Positions 1-12,799 of a stretch of DNA of 64,000 bases are shown in pieces. A program made the translations under genes and the position numbers. The DNA comes from Lepturacanthus savala. Lineage: Eukaryota; Chordata; Actinopteri; Scombriformes; Trichiuridae. The notes below the pieces were generated by a model that was not told the origin of the DNA, ran no database searches, and was given only the letters and a program-made list of their open reading frames with translations. The stretch covers positions 18,382,154-18,446,153 of the forward strand of contig CM060472.1 in assembly GCA_030544235.1 (NCBI GenBank), given 5' to 3'. Numbering within the stretch: position 1 is the first letter of the stretch; each line of letters opens with the position of its first letter.

Positions 1-299
1 CAAGAGACTATTTAGAGGAACAGTGAAGTTTATTATGGATTCACACAGCTAGTGACCCCGTGGCTTTGTTGCTACAGTCTCTCACTAACAGGTTTACAGC
101 CTGTTGACACCAGGCAGATAATTAAGAAAACAATCAAGGACCGTATGTTTCCTGGTTTCTGTGTTCCAGGCGAAGCGGTAAGGAAATGAGACACATGACA
201 ACATGATCGTCGTGATAAGCAGAGCTATTTAAAGAAAAGGTTCAGGTAGCACTGCTGATGTTGACCTATTACAGCCCATCAGGACTGGACCTGGACCTG

Positions 300-518
300 G
301 ATCGACAGTTTTGGAACCTCCCCTTCCTCTGGAACTGGCCCTCCCTGCCACATCTGTAAAGCTCGTCTATCCTTTAAAACTGCCTCAAAACACCTGTTTT
401 TATATTTAGTTTTGTTCAGTCTTTATCTATTTGATAGAAATTTCTTTTAAAGCATCTTTGAGCACCTGAAATCCAATGCAATAAATCCAATGTATTATTA
501 TTATTATTATTATTAATT
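300..518 (+). repeat. LINE 3' end remnant with (TTA)n tail
   Basis: The stretch resembles the degenerate 3' end of a fish non-LTR retrotransposon. A decayed reverse-transcriptase C-terminus-like segment (about 330-410) is followed by a 'ctttgagcacctgaaa...ataaatccaatgta' type 3' UTR, and it ends in a (TTA)n tract at about 494-515. Stops interrupt every frame, so it is dead. The family is assigned from memory of fish L2/Rex-type tails and was not searched. Confidence 0.4.
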
Positions 519-3500
519 AAGCCTGTAAGGCCACTAACAATACATACGATGTGTTACATCTTACTGGTGCAATTTTTAATGAGAAGTCGGATGCATTAGG
601 AAACAAAAAGCCTTTTCTCCTTATAACTATGAAGCTGTTTTCTGTTGGTCCATTTAAATTATCCTCTATACTAATTAGGAAGAAAATTAGAAAGATGAAT
701 GATGACATATTAGATAGGCTATTGCAGAAAAAACTAAAATAAAAAAGCAAGGCTAAACACACAAAAAGGTAAATGATATAAATAATAAGCACACACACAC
801 ACGCACCTACACATACACACACACACACACCAAAGGCCTCAGAGTTAGTTAAGTGCTGCCATAAAATCAAGTTTAATTGGATGCATTAATCACAAAAACA
901 GCCTGCAGTGGGTGGACTGTCATTACTTTTTCTCAAGCCAGTGCACAAGGCAACAGTAACAATTTCATGATATCCAGTATTAGTGATCATTAATATTTAA
1001 AGCGGTCCTGTGTCTCGATGACTGTGTTGAAGTTCAAAAAGAAAGAAGAAGAGGGAGGAGGAGGAGAGGGCGGGGGTGTGGAGAGAAACACAAAGCTCCT
1101 GAGGCGTCTTCTCAAAAATGTTAAACTTCAATTAATCGCTGAGGCATCTTCTCGTTCCAGCTGCTGTTAATTAAAAACAAGCCTCTACCTTTTGAAAAGC
1201 AGCTGATTCTCTCAGCTCGAACACTGACCTGTTCCTCTTCAGGCTTCACATCCAGCTCTGTGTGTATTTCAGTGCTTGAACAAAAGCTTTACAACATGTC
1301 AGCTGTTGTTTTTCCTCTGGTGTGACGCTGCCTGTGAAACTCACCTCTGAAGCAGTGAGGTTTTCTCTCTATTACAGGCTCATCGGGCCGAGATGTCACT
1401 TATTTCCTGTTTGTTTTACTCTCGTTGCCACTGAAACATATTCTTTCATTTGGTTTTAAGCAACAGATACACATTTTTACCTCCAAATCAATCAGAAACT
1501 CTTGTTTTGTTCTTGATTTTGACGTTTTGTAAGTCTACAGATTTACTTTTCTCTTCTGTTATTTTCTATTTTACTCAATTTTACTCCTTTATGGCAGCAC
1601 TTAAATCATATCATACTACAGACACTTTCATCTTTCTGTTTACTCCAGATAAGGTCTAGAGGTTATATAAAACTGGCATCAAACACTCAAAACAGAGAAA
1701 TGCTCACAGCCTGGATATAGAAACTTTGTACTTTGTGTTTTCTTAAATTTGTGATGTCATAAAGTAACTCCCTCCACCTGTAGAGGCTCCCATGGCCCAC
1801 CTGCCCCCACCGTCATGGAGGAACGGTTTGTTTCTGATGTGATTGTAAATTCTATATTTTAGTGTGTGTGTTTTTTGTTGCTGCATATGTATGTGTTGTG
1901 AAATTAGCACAGATGTAGATCCTATTTGCATCTTTTTCTGTAGTTGTTGTGCATGTATTGAGTTCTCAGGGTCACCATTCTTTTTAACATCTATCCTGCT
2001 CATTATTCTTTGTTAAATTATGATTACATAACCAAAGAGTCTTTCTTAGGCACACACATACACACACATACACAAACACACACACACACACAGTCTTTTC
2101 CCTCCATGCTTGGCCAGATGTTGGCTTTGAAATCAAGTGTGAGAAATGTTTTTGATTATCTGGCCACCTGGACAGGGTTGTAGCACGCACATATGCACAC
2201 ACACACATACATACACACACATATACACATACATATATATTGCATAAAATTGCATCACTGGCTTTGACGCACATTTACATGTTTCTATCTTTAAAAAATA
2301 TATATTTTTCCAGAATAAACTCTTCATTTTCATTGTACGAGTTGTGAGGACCTCATGAGGATACAATAACACACACACACACACACAGGCAAACACACAT
2401 TGTTTTAGGAAACAGATGTTGTCCTTCTGTTAATTAAAGTCAACAAATTAAGACATCGTACACTGCTGCAGAAAGACCCAAATACGCACACAAGCACACA
2501 CACACACATGCACACACACACACACACACACATATTTCTGTCCTCACCACATTATAATCAGCTGTAGGGGAAACTGCAGCTCGTTTAAAAACTCAATGCA
2601 TCTTAATTATTATTCAAGGACAGCAGCAGACACTCAGTCCTGGACTTTGATGTTGTTCTTCAGTGTTTTCCGGCTGTTGTGCTTCAGCGGGTTTAGGACT
2701 CTGAGGCTACATCCATTCCGCCGCGCTTTCACCCAAAATGGAGTTTTTAAATTGAAAACGAAACGATCTCTGTCCACACAAGAGTTTTCAGGCGTAATCT
2801 CAAAAATCATTTAACTCACAGCTACTCGTTGATGAACTCTTAAACCGAACTGAAATAGCGCCAACTGTCACAAGGAGGAACATCAAGTGAAAGACAGAGA
2901 ATAATCTGAGTGCGTAACAAAGCTCAGTAGGAAACATTGTAAGGATACAAATAATAATCAACTCATTCAAATTATGAGTGAAAACTGCATTGTATTTTTC
3001 TTTATTTATTTATTTATTTTTATTGGCTAAAAAAAATCCTTCACTTTCTGAACAAAAACTTTTGACCATTGCAGAGTTTTGACTGACAGCAGTTTAAGAT
3101 GAAGTCAGGGAGAATATCTGACAGCTAGAGATACGAAGTCACAGTCTGCGTACTTTATACAGGAAGTGTAGACATTTCCTGCAGGAGACAGAGGAACAGA
3201 CACAACATCAGTCATGAGATCACAATGCAACTAAATATTTAACATTTGTTTAGTCATTTTTAGACATTTTAATCTGGAAAAGTTACACATTGGGCTGTTA
3301 CAGATGGTGCTTTTGGGTCAGTACCATTTAGAACAAAAGGTTCTGTTTTCTGTGTATTTTAACATTATTTATGGTGATGTCATTGGTCCTCTAATGGTGA
3401 TGAAACTGCTGTCATCAGGGCGACGACACTGCAACAGTCACATGTGAAAATTCAGCTAAATGCAATAATAATCATATACGAAGGTTTTGTTTCTGCTTAA

Positions 3501-3690
3501 TCAAAACCAGCCAACCCAAACGCATGACCTTTGAACCAGCCTATTAGTTCTAAATATGAATCCAAAGTTGAAATCTGTGTTAAAATCAATATGGTTAGAG
3601 CTGGTTTGTTTGTTAATGGAGGTGCTATAAGGTACAACTTGATCACAACTTTTCAGAGAGGAAACTGCGAGTCCTGGGACATCAGAGAAA
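519..3690. other. Gene-free stretch with CA microsatellites
   Basis: No ORF here looks like a conserved protein or has convincing paired splice sites. It holds CA microsatellites (about 790-830 and in 2049-2531) and a polypurine tract around 1038-1090. A short direct repeat (ctgaggc/tcttctc) lies at about 1099 and 1138. The long ORFs at about 2000-2400 are translations of CA/GT repeats. Confidence 0.6.
2049..2531. repeat. Clustered CA microsatellites
   Basis: Four interrupted (CA)n tracts lie within 500 bp, at about 2049-2092, 2189-2240, 2370-2400 and 2490-2531. They give spurious Cys/Val-rich ORFs on the minus strand. They are probably length-polymorphic. Confidence 0.85.
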
Positions 3691-4934
3691 TATCATGACT
3701 GAATATTCATTGCGGATTCTGCAGCGTGTGAAGTGGAAGCACCTGACACAATAGCATCAGTTGCAAAGGTCGTGATATGCCACAACGTTCCCAGGGGCTT
3801 ATGAGAGCAGAATATGTTTGCTCTTTGAGAATAATCTTCCTGACATGGGCTGAGCTTTTCAGGGACAAAACAGGAGTGAGCATTAATAGAAGATTCCTCC
3901 TCGTTCTTACCAAATCCAAATATGGCAAAGCTGACAGCCAGGAAAAACAGCACCGGGCTCCTTATAGTGACTGAAAACCCAAACAAAAAGAAGGTTCGCA
4001 AAACCGTCACCATTGGAGAAAAGGCAGGAAACTTTAGAGTAAAGACGGAATGTGCACATGAAGAAGAGACCTGCAGCTGTCTGTCTGTCACAATATGCTG
4101 GAGACAGTTTTCACAATAATCATTTTTTCTTATATTTGCTGACTCATTGTGCTATGAGTATTAGAGCCACACTAAGAGAAAAACATATAGATATATTATG
4201 TTTTTGTTTTTTTTTAATTACGAGAATAAAGTCACAATATGACGAGAAACAAAGCTTTGATGGGGCCAGATCCACTTCTAACCAAACATTTCATCTGGAA
4301 TAGTCTGGCTCAATTACTTACATATTATAAATAATACAGTTATTTTAGAAATGACAGCAGCTTCCTCTTAAATAACTGATGAAATATGACTTAATAAAAA
4401 GACAGTTTACCTCATCACTGATATAACATTCATTTTAATACAGGTGAGTATGTTTGATGTTTTCTCAGATGAACTTTTTTAAAAACCATGTTATTGCTGC
4501 AGTCCCATACTCACCTGAGAATATGCATGGGATGATGGAGGAAGAGGAGGAGGAAGAACAGGTGGTGTATCAACACTAAACTAAACAATGATTGTTTGCA
4601 TTCAGAGTGGATTAGACTCTTAAATTTAACTAACAGGTGAATACATGATTTTGAAAACGGGATTGTGGCAGGACACTGATCAAATAATCATCACATGACT
4701 CAGTTCTTCATTTAAAAAAATTGCTAATCTGTAATATTATACATCAGATTCACATTCAGACATTCAGAAATACAAAAGTCAAATTCAGGTATTGAATTCA
4801 GGTATTGAATACTGAAATACAGATTTGAACCTGTGGAAAAATAAATCACATATATTAATTAGTTAATATAGGCCTATGTGCAAATCATTGGTATTTCAAA
4901 ATTCAAAACTCTAATATCTCTCATCTAAAATACA

Positions 4935-5294
4935 GTCAGTCATTTTCTATACCTGCTTATTCCTCATTAGGGTCACATGGTCTGCTGGAGCCTATCCCAG
5001 CACGTTACGGCGAGAGGCAGGGATACACCCCAGATGGTCGCCAGCCAATCATGGGGCACACACACCATTCACTCACACACTCACACCTATGGGCAATTTA
5101 GAGTCTCCAATTAACCTCAGCATGTTTTTGGACTGTGGGAGGAAGCCGGAGTACCCGGTGAAAACCCACGCAGACACGGGGAGAACATGCAAACTCCACA
5201 CAGAAAGGTCCCAGACCCAGGACCAAGGAGGTCTTGAACCTGTGCCCTTCTTGCTGTGAGGCACCAGCGCTAACCCCTGCTCCACCGTGTCGCC
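4935..5294 (-). mobile_element. tRNA-derived SINE-like retroposon with 13-bp TSD
   Basis: The minus strand starts gggcgacacggtgg and carries a Pol III B-box-like GGTTCAAGACC (plus 5230-5240). It continues through the body common to many fish repeats and ends near aagcaggtatagaaaatgac. The element is flanked by an exact 13-bp direct repeat, CATCTAAAATACA, at 4922-4934 and 5295-5307, as expected for target-primed retrotransposition. Related copies lie at 7044-7152, 43374-43455 and 61393-61692. The formal family name was not determined. Confidence 0.85.
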
Positions 5295-5307
5295 CATCTA
5301 AAATACA

Positions 5308-7043
5308 AATAGGGAAAATCTACAGAACTAAGATTTATTATTTTCATATTACAGTTTCACTAACAGATGTCTCCCTTTATGCAAGTAAATGCAAGTGCAT
5401 AAATAAGACTGAATATGTGTCTTTATAGATAGGCCTATCCTGAAATGCAGTATCGTATCATGCGAAGTAAACTTAGCTAATAGGATGATGATACTTGACT
5501 GCACCTCCGGTAGCAAGCTTCAAGTTAAGCTTAATCAAAAATAGCATAACATTATCTAGCTAGCATCTGTCATGGAACAGTAGACATATCCAGTTGTGTG
5601 AGCTGCTGAGATGTTATTGCTGCAGGATCTGTCCTAAGAGTCAGAAATATGTGTAATATCTTTGTCCATCAGAGGAAAAGGCGAGTCAGCACATTGTAGC
5701 TGGGAGAAGAGGAATCAGTTTAAAGTGAAGTGATAACAGACACCTTCCATTTACTGAATAAAATCATACCAGACAGGAGGGGAACAGCAAGGACTCAGTC
5801 CTGGAGAAGCAAGTAGGAAGTTAACTAATTACACTTACTGTAATGATTTTGTTTGGGTCCAGTTGTTTTCAGTGATGCTCATAAAGACCTAAAACTAAAA
5901 TTAGAACCAATTCAGACCCAAGATATATTAGAACCTCAAAATCGCCACTAAGATCACACTGTTCAAATCCATCTTTCACTCAGTGAAAAAGTGTCAGGGC
6001 AAATTTTTATTGAAAAAAGTACATTTTTACCAAATCTTTGACCGTTGTCAGCAGTGACGCAGGTTTGTCAGTAAACATCCACACTGGATCTCTGCTGTCC
6101 TCCGGCCGATCTGGGTTTCATAACCGTGAGTTGATAATAAGTCTTCTCCTTCTCTCCCCGCTCTGTCTCTGTGTGCAGATCTCTGTCAGCTTCAGAGTCG
6201 GCTGCAGGCGTGAAATCAGAGTTCAGACACACCACGAGCGTGAAATCAAAGTTCATGTTGCACTCCTTCCACTGCGAGGACTTTCATTAACGTGCAGCTT
6301 CTCAGCCTCACTGCTCAGAGGAAGAGCGAGAGGAACGACCTCAATGTGAATAATAGATATGATTTTGTGTTAAGTTTATCACAATAAAAAGTTCTGCTTG
6401 CGTAACGCTGATCGATTACAGAGGATAATCGTATTTGTGGATGCAGCCCTGTCGTGTGTAATTCAGACAACTCTGGTGCATCATTTCTCTCGGGGGGGGG
6501 AGCTCAGCATTTCCTGAGGTTTAAACGTCGCTTTATAAAGCTACACAACTTCTTTGCTGTTGCAGCTATTTAGGCTAATGACGCTGCTCGTTAGGTCTAT
6601 CTGAAACCGAGCTAAAGCTGCTTTAATGAGGCAAACCGGCGCTTTCATTTGTTTCTGGGGCCAGTTCGGCCCTCAATGCGTTTGTAATATGCCTCAGAGC
6701 TCAGTTCTTAAACTGCAGAGACACTTTTTTTTATTTTTGATGCTTTCTTTCTTCTTATTTTGTAATACACGGATATCAACAAAATTGAGAAAAAGAAAAA
6801 AACATCATCAGACATCAGAAACATGCTGGCTTGTCTGCAGGAACACTTTTACAATATGTTCTAATTATATATTTGCAAACCTCAAAGAAATGTCTGAATA
6901 TAGTTTTATATTTTTTTTACAATTCTGAGTTTATTGTTTCAGTCAGTATCAAGTGTTGAATATCATATGATTGAGTGGAAGCTGCCTTTTCTTTCTGCTG
7001 CGACCATGCATTTTCTGTATGTGAGAAAACCTTATTTCACTTT
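5308..7043. other. Intergenic, no gene recognised
   Basis: No supported gene. A more GC-rich patch at about 6038-6350 has an open frame of about 100 codons and a possible acceptor near 6178, but no recognisable protein and no partner exon. A G9 run lies near 6492-6500. Confidence 0.5.
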
Positions 7044-7152
7044 TTCTTGTTGTACCGGAGTACCTGGTAAAAACCCATGCAGACATGGGGAAAACATGCA
7101 AACTCCACACAGACGGAGGAGAAGGACCAAAGAGGTCTTGAACCTGCAACCT
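7044..7152 (-). repeat. Fragment of the 4.9-kb SINE-like family
   Basis: This is a truncated, diverged copy of the element at 4935-5294. It shares the 'aaaacccatgcagacatgggg' region and the segment leading to the B-box-like 'ggtcttgaacc'. No target-site duplication was seen. Confidence 0.7.
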
Positions 7153-8238
7153 AGTTAACCAGGCTCACCAGGCATTGCATCATCTAAGTTAAAAGAAAAA
7201 GAAACTGTTGCTCTTTTAAAAAAAAATGTATCAACTCATAATCTCCTGTTTCCCTTAAATTCTCCTCGTCTCAATCTGCATTTCCCTGATTTTCCTTTTT
7301 TGCCTTTTTCTCCTTTTCATTCGCTGCCTCTTTATTTCCGCTTTCCTTACATCCCTCGCTCTCTCCCGCTGCCGTCATTTCTCTCTGTCTTTCTCTCATT
7401 TCCCAGTCCACTGAGTTAAATATGGGAAAACCAAACCAATCAGGCCATGACATGGTTATTATTTTTAAATACAGATTTTTTTTAATTCCCTCCCTCAGTC
7501 GCTACCATTCTTTCTCTTCTTCCACTCCTCCTTCGCTTTTTATGCACAGCGTATTCTGTCCATCTGCACGGTTGAAAAATTTAAGAAGATTTAAATGCCT
7601 GAATTAATAAATCATTAACATTTGACCAACATGTGCGAGTACCTGTTAAGAAACCATCTATATGCGGACACGCATGTGCACTTCGGCATTTCTTCGTTGG
7701 AAAGGTCCATAATAAACCCTGAATGTAGCTTTGCACAAAACTGCATGTATTATGCTAATCACGCTGCATCTGTGCCAAGTTCCTCACCCCATCCAGGGAT
7801 GGAACCTTAAAATGTGCAGTGAGCACAGTTTAACATCTTCAGCACGGACAGAAACAGCAAATTAGACGACTAACACAGCAGCCACACAGGTAGAAAGTAG
7901 AAAGTAGAAACTTTGTAAGGTTTCAAAATGAAATCTACATTTAAACATGTCTTACATGTGACTTTTAATGTGACAGTTTGAACGAGACTTGTTGGTTAGA
8001 GGAAAGGACACAGACTGGATCCTGTAGGACAGCAATTCTTAACTTGCCCAGTCATTATCAGGACACTGGCAATTAAGTGGTGTAACTACCCTTTAATTAG
8101 ATATAGGAAGAAATAGTGTCCTCATTAAGGACATAATTAACTCAATCAATGAACGCTAAAGAGCAGCGCAACACCAATTAAACTTCACATATACGTACGT
8201 ACTGTACCTGAAGGGATCATTTATATATGCGTGTGTGC

Positions 8239-8277
<39 letters not shown>

Positions 8278-8943
8278 TGTGCCAGAGAGAGTTTTTATAT
8301 GCTTTTATTAACTTGTGGGGTCCAAATGTTGACAAGACTATAGAAAAACTGTTGGTCAGTCATGTGAAGGTTAATGAATAAATAAATTAATAAATTATGT
8401 GGCAGACAGAGGAAAAAAACGCCATAGGTAGAACAATTATCCAGAGTGACCTGCGTGCTCATGCATGTAGGACACACTGTCCTACACCTCTCCTTTTCTC
8501 TCTCTCTCTCTCTCCACGTTCTGCACAATTGCAGGCAAATTCATCTCATAGCAGACCGAAATCTGACAAAGGTTTCAAGTAAAATCAGTATTTTAAAATA
8601 TGTTTAGTGGCTCAGTCATAATGACATTTTTGCAGGATCAGTGTTTACGCTGCAAAAAAAATGACAGTGTGAAGATTTGCAGATCTGCTGATTGAACACT
8701 AAGTTATTACAAATAAAGTGACACCTGATCCTATGAGTCAACTATCTAAATGAGCTCTGTCGGATTTATAAGATTATTAAATTAGTGACACTAGCACCAA
8801 GTATTCGGCTCTGGAGAAGCTTCATCATTTTCAGGGAAATTATTTGAATTTGGATTATCTTTTTCAATTATTTTCCTGAAACTGTATAGAAGTGCAATAG
8901 CGAGAGTATTTTTTTTAATGTTTGGGAAAAAAAATTTAGAAAG
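7153..8943. other. Intergenic, low-complexity patches only
   Basis: No gene supported. It contains a pyrimidine-rich segment (about 7260-7410), a GT microsatellite at about 8230-8280 and a short CT run at about 8491-8514. ORFs here are under 80 codons and resemble nothing known. Confidence 0.5.
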
Positions 8944-9062
8944 GGGTGGCAAGTGGTGCAGTGCATAGATTATGTAGAGAGGCTACAGTCCTCAGTGCAG
9001 GGGGGTCCGGTTCGAATCCCTGCTATGTCTTCCCCCTCTCTCTGCCTCTATATATATAGTTA
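8944..9062 (+). mobile_element. Short tRNA-derived SINE
   Basis: A tRNA-like head (ggcaagtggtgcagtgcatag) is followed by 'ggctacagtcctcagtgcag' and a perfect B box, GGTTCGAATCC, at 9009-9019. A pyrimidine-rich body and a TA tail follow. The copy at 60165-60306 (minus) shares the same order of blocks, which makes this a dispersed family rather than a tRNA gene. No cloverleaf is retained. Confidence 0.75.
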
Positions 9063-9519
9063 ATGAAAAAAAGAACATTTAGAAAAATAAATCTTGCAAT
9101 CTAAGGAAGAGAAAGGCCTCTGTTTTTGCTGCTGTTTCATGAAGTCATGATGGGATTGAATCCAGACTGTGACTGTTCTACCTCCTACATCTAAATCCTA
9201 CATCTAAATAGGTGAAAGTGTCCTGGATGATGTTCTGTATGAACGCAGAGAGACAGAAGGTGAGGTTGAAGACATCACAATCCGATCTATAAAAGGTCTT
9301 GCTTCCCTTTTTTTCCCATTTCCTTCACTCCGCCAGTTTTTTCACTGTGGAAGAAGGACGTGCAGCTCTGTGGGAAATTGCCTTGGGAGATTACCAGTGT
9401 GTGGTGCGTGCATGTGAGCATGCACGTGTGCACATAGTTACAGTATTTACAGAGCTGCAGAAAGCTCTTTTTTGACTTTTTTCGCAACAGGCGGTCTTGC
9501 TTCAATCGTGTGCCCCCTT

Positions 9520-9675
9520 TGAGTGTGCGTGTGTGTTTGTATGTACACAACGTGTGTGTGTGTTTTTGTGCTTGTTTTCTTGTCTTTCAGCCTGTTTGTG
9601 CCTGTGTGTGCATGCATACATGATGTGCATTCAAGTGTGTGCGTGTGTGTGAGCGTGTGTGGGGGTGTGTGTGTC
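9520..9675 (+). repeat. GT-rich microsatellite region
   Basis: Interrupted (GT)n tracts produce a Cys/Val-rich spurious ORF. There is no other content. Confidence 0.8.
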
Positions 9676-9840
9676 GTCCAGGGAACATATAAGTGGATTA
9701 GCCGTCATGCTTTTATTTCTGTAATGGAAACATCAGCCTGAGAAAGAAAGTAGGGCTGAGTCCAGGCAGCGAGCTGCACCAACCAGTGGAGAAGAGAGAG
9801 AGCCATGTTGTTCAGGATGATCTCTGAGCTTCAGGTTTAC

Positions 9841-10150
9841 TTTAAAGGAACAGTCTGTAGGACTTAACAGAACAGGCTTGGTAGAAATGGAATATGATAT
9901 GTATAAGTATGTTTTAATTAATAGTAATTCAATCAAAACAAGAATTGTTGTGTTTTATTACATCAAATTGAGCCACCATGGTGCACCACCATGTTTCTAC
10001 AGTAGCCCAGAGTGGACAAACCAAATACTGCTCTACAGATGACCTTTCATGAGAATTTCCGGAGTTTCATGGCCAACGTAGTTGATTCATTGAACTGATG
10101 GTTTAAAGCTGCCTCCTCACTGCTACAAACTACACACTACACACAAAACT
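9841..10150. repeat. Dispersed fish repeat (AAGGAACAGTGTGTAGGA type)
   Basis: It begins tttaaaggaacagtctgtagga and contains 'ccaccatgtttctacagtag' and 'cccagagtggacaaacc'. I recognise these blocks from a very common palindromic-ended repeat of percomorph genomes. The distal end is degenerate. The assignment is from memory and the superfamily is not settled. Confidence 0.55.
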
Positions 10151-11029
10151 ATATGAAATGTATTATTTAATGTTAATGTATGAAAGAAATTCCCTTATTG
10201 TAGGAGATATTTAGAATTTTCAGTCACATCTTATAGTTGTCTGCAGTGAATGGAGGGGAAAAAGCATATTTAAGCTAAAGAAAGACACAATGAAAACTCG
10301 CTGTAAGTCTTTGATTTCAATGCAAGTATTAAAGTCGACGATAAAAGAGCAGCAGGTTTGCAAAGGTTTGCAGAGTCTGGACAGTATGCGAATATCTCAT
10401 TCCAAAAGAATTCAGAGAGGAAAGAAACTGAAGAAGAAGAAATGTGGTTTCTTGACAGCCAGAAGTTTTTATTAACTAGTCTCACTCTGCAACTGTCAAT
10501 CTACTGCACTGAAAACAACAAACAGGAATAAGATAGTTCTTCTCAGGTATTTGTGCTCATGAAAGGCAAATCCAAGACTCAGCTCCCAGGGAACACTGAC
10601 ATTCTGACTTATTCGAAATGTCTAAAACTTATTTTAAAGTGTCTAAAATGCAATATTTTTTGTTGTTTGGGTCTGGTTTCTTCAACAATTTCAGGGTTGA
10701 ATTTCATTACATCTAATATCATACTTGTTTATATATATTTTCGACATTTAATAAATAAATAAAATAAAGACAGGGGGGTCAGTGCAGTACAGACAAGTAC
10801 AGGTAACAGGTAAAGTCAATGACGCGACAAGGCACCCTCACTACAGAGGTTTGTCATGTTGACACAATGTTGGAAGTGAACTATGGTCTGAAACATCATC
10901 AGGCTCCACAGACTCTGACAAACACTCTGTGCGTCTGAGGCTGCAGCCTTCTGCTCTCAAAGATGCTAATCACCTGCTGGTCCTTTGATGAATACAACTA
11001 TATATTTGAGTCTATCAACTACTGACGTT

Positions 11030-11330
11030 TTCTCCAAATTCCAAATAAACATGTTATCACTTAGAGCATTTATTTGCAGAAAAAGACAAATGGTCAAAAT
11101 AAAAATGTCAATCAATGCTTTTAAGACCTCAAATAATGCAAAGAAACATGATCAACTTAATTTTAAAACAACATAATACTAATGTTTACACTTAAGAATA
11201 GTTCAGAAATCAATATTTGGTGCAATAACCCTTTTTTAATGACAGCTTTCATGCATCTCAGCATGCTCTCCATGCTTACCATTGTTCTTAGGTCACTCCT
11301 GGTACCTCTTTAAGCAGAATGAGGTGTGTA
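11030..11330 (-). mobile_element. Tc1/mariner remnant with transposase C-terminus
   Basis: On the minus strand, about 11215-11290 translates to a decayed ESMLRCMKAVIKKG, matching the ESMPRRMKAVI... end of fish Tc1-like transposases. The flanking 'gttatcacttagagcatttatttgcag' and 'cagaaatcaatatttggtgcaataaccc' are typical of the non-coding part of the same elements. Only the transposase end survives and the frame is broken, so it is inactive. Confidence 0.6.
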
Positions 11331-11522
11331 TGTGTTGGAATGGCTGGAATACATGTGTATATATGTGTATGTATATATATATTTATATATATTCATTTGA
11401 TATCAATTGTTTTGGAAACTGACATCAAGGTTTTCAAATTAGTGACAAAGGTTTGTTAAATACAGTTTATACTGATATAGAGAAGCATATGTATGTATGT
11501 ACAGTGTCACAATAATGATGTG

Positions 11523-11524
<2 letters not shown>

Positions 11525-11563
<39 letters not shown>

Positions 11564-11732
11564 AGTGGAGGACTTGATGAATGTGTGTGTTGAGAACATC
11601 TACAGGTTTGTATGACAGACAACATAACGGAGAGTGACATGACAATAGGCGTCATAAAAACAGGTCACTGTACAGAGTGTGTGTTTTGTCTCAAAGATTA
11701 GCAGCATGCAGGATGTGTGTGCATGCGTGTGT

Positions 11733-11763
<31 letters not shown>

Positions 11764-11766
11764 GGG
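11525..11766 (+). repeat. GT microsatellites, the second ending in a long G run
   Basis: A (GT)n tract lies at about 11526-11562 and another at about 11729-11748. The second runs straight into about 18 consecutive G bases ending at 11766. Apparent ORFs here are repeat translations. Confidence 0.85.
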
Positions 11767-12799
11767 TGAACAGGGGCAGATGTCCAGGGTCCCAGGGCAT
11801 ATGGGGCCTGTGTGTGTGTGTGTGTTGCTGTCTGTTCATGTGTGTGAAGTGATGTGTGCAGCCAATCAACTCAATAATATCTTTCCCATCAGTGATTTCT
11901 GAGGCCGACAGCGACTGACTGCTGACGTGATTTCACCTCACGATCTGGAGCTGAAACCAAGGCAGAAAAAGTCAGAATCTGTGACTCTCATCATATCAGA
12001 CAAAAACATAATGATAGGACAGTAATGGACTGATATCTGCTACTTCCTGTCTTATTTTACCTGCTGCTGATTTCTGTCCAAGTTCTGGGGAAAATCTGTG
12101 TAACAACTCATTCATAGACATACAGAGAGCAACAACTAACGTCAGAATTAATCGTTAATGTTAATCCATTGAAAACGATTCATTTTCCAGCTTGTAAGAT
12201 TTAGTGGCAGTAAAATCACCAGTTTTAATATAACACTAAAAGAGTTCATTTTAACACTAACTGTGTGGCAACATCTAGTGAAACAGACTCATATTCATTT
12301 AACGAGTGTATAATTCAATCAGACCTTTAAACTATCACCAGCTGTCAAGTCAGTGAAGCAACGTCTGAGACGGATCAGTTTTCAGGAAGTCATCATCTTA
12401 CACAGAAATGTACTCAGAAATCACTCATCCATCTACTTTTTTCGTCTGTCGTCTTACATTTCTTCACATGCACTGTCTAGAGCAACATGACACTGTAGCA
12501 TCACACTCACGCAACAGAGATCAGGTCCTTATGAATGAAGTAAATCAGTTACATTTCCTCATAAAATGTCAAGAAATAATAAAGAAGTAAAGTTAGTCTT
12601 AATGAATCACAAATAGTAAGAATTATTAATGAATTATTGTTGGGAGCTGCAGCTGCAGCTTTTACTGAAAACATGGACAACAGAAATGATTAAAATTATA
12701 AAACGATGGCGCCATCTAATGGTTAATCTAGTGTCACACAGGTTGTAAATTCATGGTCATTTCATATATGTGACTAAACATGTTGATGCAGAGTTTATT

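Noticed and set aside
2596..2814. Possible hAT-type repeat or small gene
   Set aside because: 'gtgtggacagagatcg...' style blocks recall a fish repeat, but I could not define ends, a TSD or a second copy in this window.
6038..6349. GC-richer 103-codon ORF with an acceptor-like site
   Set aside because: No conserved protein, no partner exon, and the minus strand is equally open.
9009..9019. Possible tRNA gene from the perfect B box
   Set aside because: No cloverleaf is retained and a second copy with the same flanks exists at 60.2 kb, so it is a SINE.
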